Assembly (NCBI RefSeq): GCF_041435355.1 | Contig: NZ_CP108442.1 | Location: 5,020,501-5,084,500, forward strand | Source of the DNA: Streptomyces sp. NBC_01276 | Lineage (GTDB): Bacteria; Actinomycetota; Actinomycetes; Streptomycetales; Streptomycetaceae | DNA: 64,000 nt | Direction of reading: 5' to 3' | In this document: piece after piece, positions 61,620 through 64,000 of the stretch | Layout: every line of letters starts with the position of its first letter | Position numbering within the stretch: the first letter of the stretch is position 1 | The notes under the pieces: model-generated | The model's database searches: none | Told to the model about the DNA's origin: nothing | What the model saw: only the letters and a program-made list of their open reading frames with translations | Translations under genes and position numbers: made by a program

Positions 61620-62050
61620 GCGGCGATCTTAGAGACGCTCATTGCTCGCCGTAAGATCAGAAATGACGCCAGTATGGCCGGAAACCGCCCACTTGGGCGT
61701 CCTGCTCGGCCGGGGGTGGCGGGGGCGTCGAGGTCCGACAGGTCACCGTTCGGGCTCACGCTTGGGTTCGGCCGCTGGTGAATGGGGGGCGACGGAGGAA
61801 CTGCGTGCGGCCCGGTGGGTGGCCAAAGGCGCTGTTGTGCGCCCCCCCTTGCGTCTGACGCCCTCTTGCGCGACACACGTTCCCAGCTGCACGGTTTCTT
61901 TGATGCTGCTTCGGCGCTTCGGTGCCGCGAGGGGGAGGGCGATGCCATGGGGTCAGCTACCGCGTGGGCGCGGAGGGCTTTTGGGGAGGTTGTGGATGAT
62001 CTGGTGGACATCATCCCGGCTTACCTCCGGCGGGCTTCAGATCCAGTCTG
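61620..62050. other. Gene-free 431-base stretch in the accessory region
   Basis: Several open frames overlap here on both strands but none has a credible ribosome site, domain or codon bias. It is less GC-rich than the flanks and holds short T-runs and G-runs. I see no repeat, hairpin or RNA gene that I can support. It probably holds the promoter of the DUF6602 gene. Confidence 0.6.
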
Positions 62051-62728
62051 TCAGAAGAGCCGTGGCTGATCGCCAAAGGCTTGAAGCCAGTCGATCAGTT
62101 CCCTGGAGCTCCGTACGAAGGCCCGTGCTGCCCTCGTGCTGACCACTTGCTCGCCGTGCGCTGCGCGGTTGCGGTGCTGGCTCATCTCGACAATGGAAGC
62201 CCTGATGTCGTGAGGCAGCGACAAAGCCTCCACAAGGTGTCTGGTCGGCAACCGGTGAAGCTCAGCCGGCCGCTCAGCTGCCTCCAGGCGGCGCAGCTCG
62301 GCCTCCACTCCGATGAACGCCGCGACAACGGCGGCGTCGGGATGGCTCTCCGCCAGTGTCAGAAGGGCGTCATCTTCTACAGGCGCTGTCCTGTAGTGCC
62401 CGCGGACATAGTGCCCACGCACGCGACGTCGTGGGGCCTGCTCAGAAGCCGCCTCATCGGGCCCGCCCGGCAACTCGGCTGCGTCGGATCCCGGTAGCTG
62501 AGGGTCAGTCACCTCGATCGGTGGGTGGCTGAGGAGAGCCGCCTCCACCCCCTCGCTCGCTTCAAGCACGCGCTCAGAGAACTCGGCATCGATTCCCGGG
62601 CCGCTAAGCATCCTTACTCGATGTATGAGGTCCCGGAATTGCCCACGGAACCCGTACACGATGGCCAACGTGGTAGCGGGCCAGATCAGGACCTTTAGGT
62701 ACTCCAGCACCATGCGGGCAACATCCAC
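62051..62728 (-). CDS. Membrane-anchored HEPN-like protein
   Basis: A 225-residue protein from GTG 62728; TTG 62752 or ATG 62713 are alternative starts. TM1 is VLEYLKVLIWPATTLAIVYGF near residues 7-27, leaving most of the protein in the cytoplasm. An Arg-rich linker follows. The C-terminal 110 residues are helical and contain HRNRAAHG, the R-N-x3-H pattern of HEPN/DUF4145 RNases and sensors, with the flanking helix SRELIDWLQAF. HEPN proteins are toxins or defence effectors. No partner MNT nucleotidyltransferase is adjacent. The N-terminus is in doubt. Confidence 0.7.
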   Translation of the reverse strand: MDVARMVLEYLKVLIWPATTLAIVYGFRGQFRDLIHRVRMLSGPGIDAEFSERVLEASEGVEAALLSHPPIEVTDPQLPGSDAAELPGGPDEAASEQAPRRRVRGHYVRGHYRTAPVEDDALLTLAESHPDAAVVAAFIGVEAELRRLEAAERPAELHRLPTRHLVEALSLPHDIRASIVEMSQHRNRAAHGEQVVSTRAARAFVRSSRELIDWLQAFGDQPRLF

Positions 62729-62841
62729 TTGAGCATCATGCCGGACCGACAATCTCTGCGTGGCAGTTTGAGGGCTTCCCTAGGTAGGGGAGCTGTCCTC
62801 GGGCGTGACAGGAAACTACGACCTCAACCACCACTCACCCA

Positions 62842-62993
62842 AACTCCCATCCCGTCCGCCGTCGACCCACACGTATGTGGAGCGGACGCGGTGCCGGGCG
62901 TCCAGGTGGAGCGCGCCACTGTACGAACGACCTGGACGCCCGGTGCCGTGTCTGCTCGGCTTGCCTGGGTCGACGGTGGACGGGATGGGAGTT
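62842..62993. repeat. Long imperfect inverted repeat (152 bp)
   Basis: The outer arms 62842-62869 and 62966-62993 match as complements at 27 of 28 positions. The inner arms 62890-62907 and 62930-62947 match at 16 of 18. A 22-base loop lies at the centre; two unpaired internal stretches of about 20 bases separate the arms. The stretch 62729-63126 holds no gene, so this is either a structural DNA element or a structured transcript. Confidence 0.85.
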
Positions 62994-63126
62994 CCCCACC
63001 TCAACCCACCACGACCGGCACCCGCGAGCGGCGCCCCGTCCATCCCGGAGTCGGAGCGCCCCCGCCGGAGGCATGTCGGTGAGGGAGGGAATCCGCGCGC
63101 TCAGGGTTCAGCTCATGCCCTTGGGC

Positions 63127-63627
63127 CTATCCCGCCTTGCAGGGGCGGGCGTCGGCGGAGCGTGCGCGGAGCGGGCCGAAGGCAGGAGCGTCGCGCGGAG
63201 CGGCGCCGGGAAGCCCGCCCGGCGGAGCGGAGCGCAGCCGGGTGCTTGATGAAGTAGGGAAAGTCTTACCGCAGCGTTCGGCGCGGAACTTGTCGAGCAG
63301 CTCGAAGAAGAGATCCATCGGCGGCACGCCTCGGTCCTTGGCTTCGAGCTCGATGGCGTAGCCCCAGATCAGGCAGCCGTATTGGCCGTTGATCTGATGA
63401 CGGAGCCACTCGTGAAAGGCTCCTTCGGCATCGAAGGCAGTCGAGCCCGCGGTGCCATGTATCTCTACAGCCACGTTGAAGCCGAGCAGGATCGATTGCA
63501 GGTGTAGGACCGAGGACTGGAAGGCGTACATGCCTGGTCGTAGGCGTATGTCTTCCAAGAAGTCGTACACGTCGCGCATCTCGTGAAACGGTCGGGGTGC
63601 GCGCCGCTTGCCCTCGGGTGCCGTCAC
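63127..63627 (-). CDS. Hypothetical protein with apparent replaced C-terminal tail
   Basis: A 166-residue protein from GTG 63627, overlapping the NUDIX gene stop (GTGA). Residues 12-125 are well-formed (FHEMRDVYDFLEDIRLRPGMY, SSVLHLQSILLGFNVAVEIHG, PPMDLFFELLDKFRAER) and resemble a Streptomyces family of unknown function. After RAERCGKTFPTSSSTRL the reading passes into a low-complexity Gly/Ala/Arg/Pro sequence that copies a GC-rich repeat, so the native C-terminus may be lost. It may be a damaged member of its family. Confidence 0.7.
   Translation of the reverse strand: MTAPEGKRRAPRPFHEMRDVYDFLEDIRLRPGMYAFQSSVLHLQSILLGFNVAVEIHGTAGSTAFDAEGAFHEWLRHQINGQYGCLIWGYAIELEAKDRGVPPMDLFFELLDKFRAERCGKTFPTSSSTRLRSAPPGGLPGAAPRDAPAFGPLRARSADARPCKAG
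63143..63245. repeat. GGAGCG-rich repeat under the C-terminal tail
   Basis: The segment repeats GGAGCG and CGGAGCG units in the style of dispersed GC-rich repeats found after Streptomyces genes. Its translation gives the tail of the overlapping gene. This supports the idea that the tail is not native. Confidence 0.45.
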
Positions 63628-64000
63628 GCCGAGGCCTGGAGGAGCTGGCGGCCGTCGTGGCTGCGGACGTGGGGGCCGTCTTCGTCCAGGGCGTCCAGGA
63701 GGCGGATCGCGTAGACCTCGGACATCTGGGACGAGATCTCTTCCGGGGTGAGCCACGTGACTGCGGTCGACTCCGCTGAGGTGCGCTCGGTGCCGCCCGT
63801 CGGGGTGCAGCGGAAGACCAGGGCGACGATGCCGCGGGTGGTGTTCTTGTAGACCCCGGTGAGGTCGTTGACCTCGACCTCGATGCCCGTCTCCTCCAGG
63901 ACCTCGCGGCGAACGCCGGCCTCCGGGGGTTCGGTGAGTTCGAGGACTCCGCCCGGCAGTTCCCAAGTCCCGTTGTCCGCTCGGCGGATCGCCAGGAGTC
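63624..64000 (-). CDS. NUDIX hydrolase (N-terminus cut by window edge)
   Basis: The C-terminal 125 residues of the frame are in the window. The NUDIX box is GGVLELTEPPEAGVRREVLE then ETGIEV, matching Gx5Ex7REUxEExGU. Upstream LLAIRRADNGTWELPGG is the usual lead-in. The stop overlaps the following gene's GTG start, so they are one unit. NUDIX proteins hydrolyse nucleoside diphosphates linked to other groups; the substrate is not shown. Confidence 0.92.
   Translation of the reverse strand, partial: LLAIRRADNGTWELPGGVLELTEPPEAGVRREVLEETGIEVEVNDLTGVYKNTTRGIVALVFRCTPTGGTERTSAESTAVTWLTPEEISSQMSEVYAIRLLDALDEDGPHVRSHDGRQLLQASA

Noticed and set aside
61642..62142. Plus-strand 166-codon frame in the accessory gap
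   Set aside because: No ribosome site, domain or codon pattern, and it overlaps the HEPN-like gene end.

Overview
This is a high-GC actinobacterial chromosome segment, almost certainly Streptomyces. Evidence: extreme GC bias with open frames on every strand, many GTG starts, short GTGA/ATGA overlaps, GC-rich perfect hairpins between genes, mycothiol-type and RpiB sequences of actinobacterial form, and a family set (ROK, GH84, S8, two PepN, sodF, three APC permeases, SpoIIE phosphatase) typical of the genus. From 1 to about 55.9 kb it reads as conserved core chromosome. From about 56.05 kb to the right edge it reads as accessory DNA.

Layout. (1) 1-8077, minus: an operon of a GlnX-like membrane protein, a GlnH-like glutamate/aspartate-binding protein, a coiled-coil protein, a PknG-type kinase and a zinc-ribbon PP2C phosphatase (cut by the left edge), an apparent amino-acid-sensing phosphorylation module. 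(2) 8288-15060, minus: sugar uptake and use (ROK regulator, CUT1 ABC transporter, GH4 glycosidase, BadF-type sugar kinase). (3) 15280-22897: MscS channel, HNH protein, secreted GH84 protein, a repeat peptide, 4-alpha-glucanotransferase and a small membrane protein. (4) 23044-26550: MarR repressor divergent from two DMT exporters and a LysR regulator. (5) 26955-42817: two PepN aminopeptidases, aspartate-semialdehyde dehydrogenase, an M28 peptidase remnant, a large secreted subtilase, a CGNR/VOC pair, a DsbA-family thiol protein and SodF with a likely nickel-responsive operator. (6) 43002-49308: three paralogous APC amino-acid permeases with an SDR and BioY between them. (7) 49527-55847: RpiB, Nei-type glycosylase, Eis-like acetyltransferase, SpoIIE phosphatase, PLP decarboxylase, HD hydrolase and a small membrane protein.

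The accessory region starts at the 3' half of a tRNA-Gly gene (about 56052-56095, minus) whose homology stops in the anticodon loop, the classic scar of tyrosine-integrase integration. To its right lie a GntR repressor with two CTAGT palindromes, a four-gene overlapping operon ending in a second, longer GntR protein, and then a cluster that looks like a defence island: an SRA-like/PD-(D/E)XK candidate modification-dependent endonuclease, a DUF6602-type nuclease-like protein, and a membrane-anchored HEPN-like protein. A long imperfect palindrome (62842-62993), a hypothetical gene with an apparently replaced C-terminus, and a NUDIX hydrolase cut by the right edge follow. The defence trio is the best candidate here for an undescribed system, but that reading is inference from motifs and neighbourhood.
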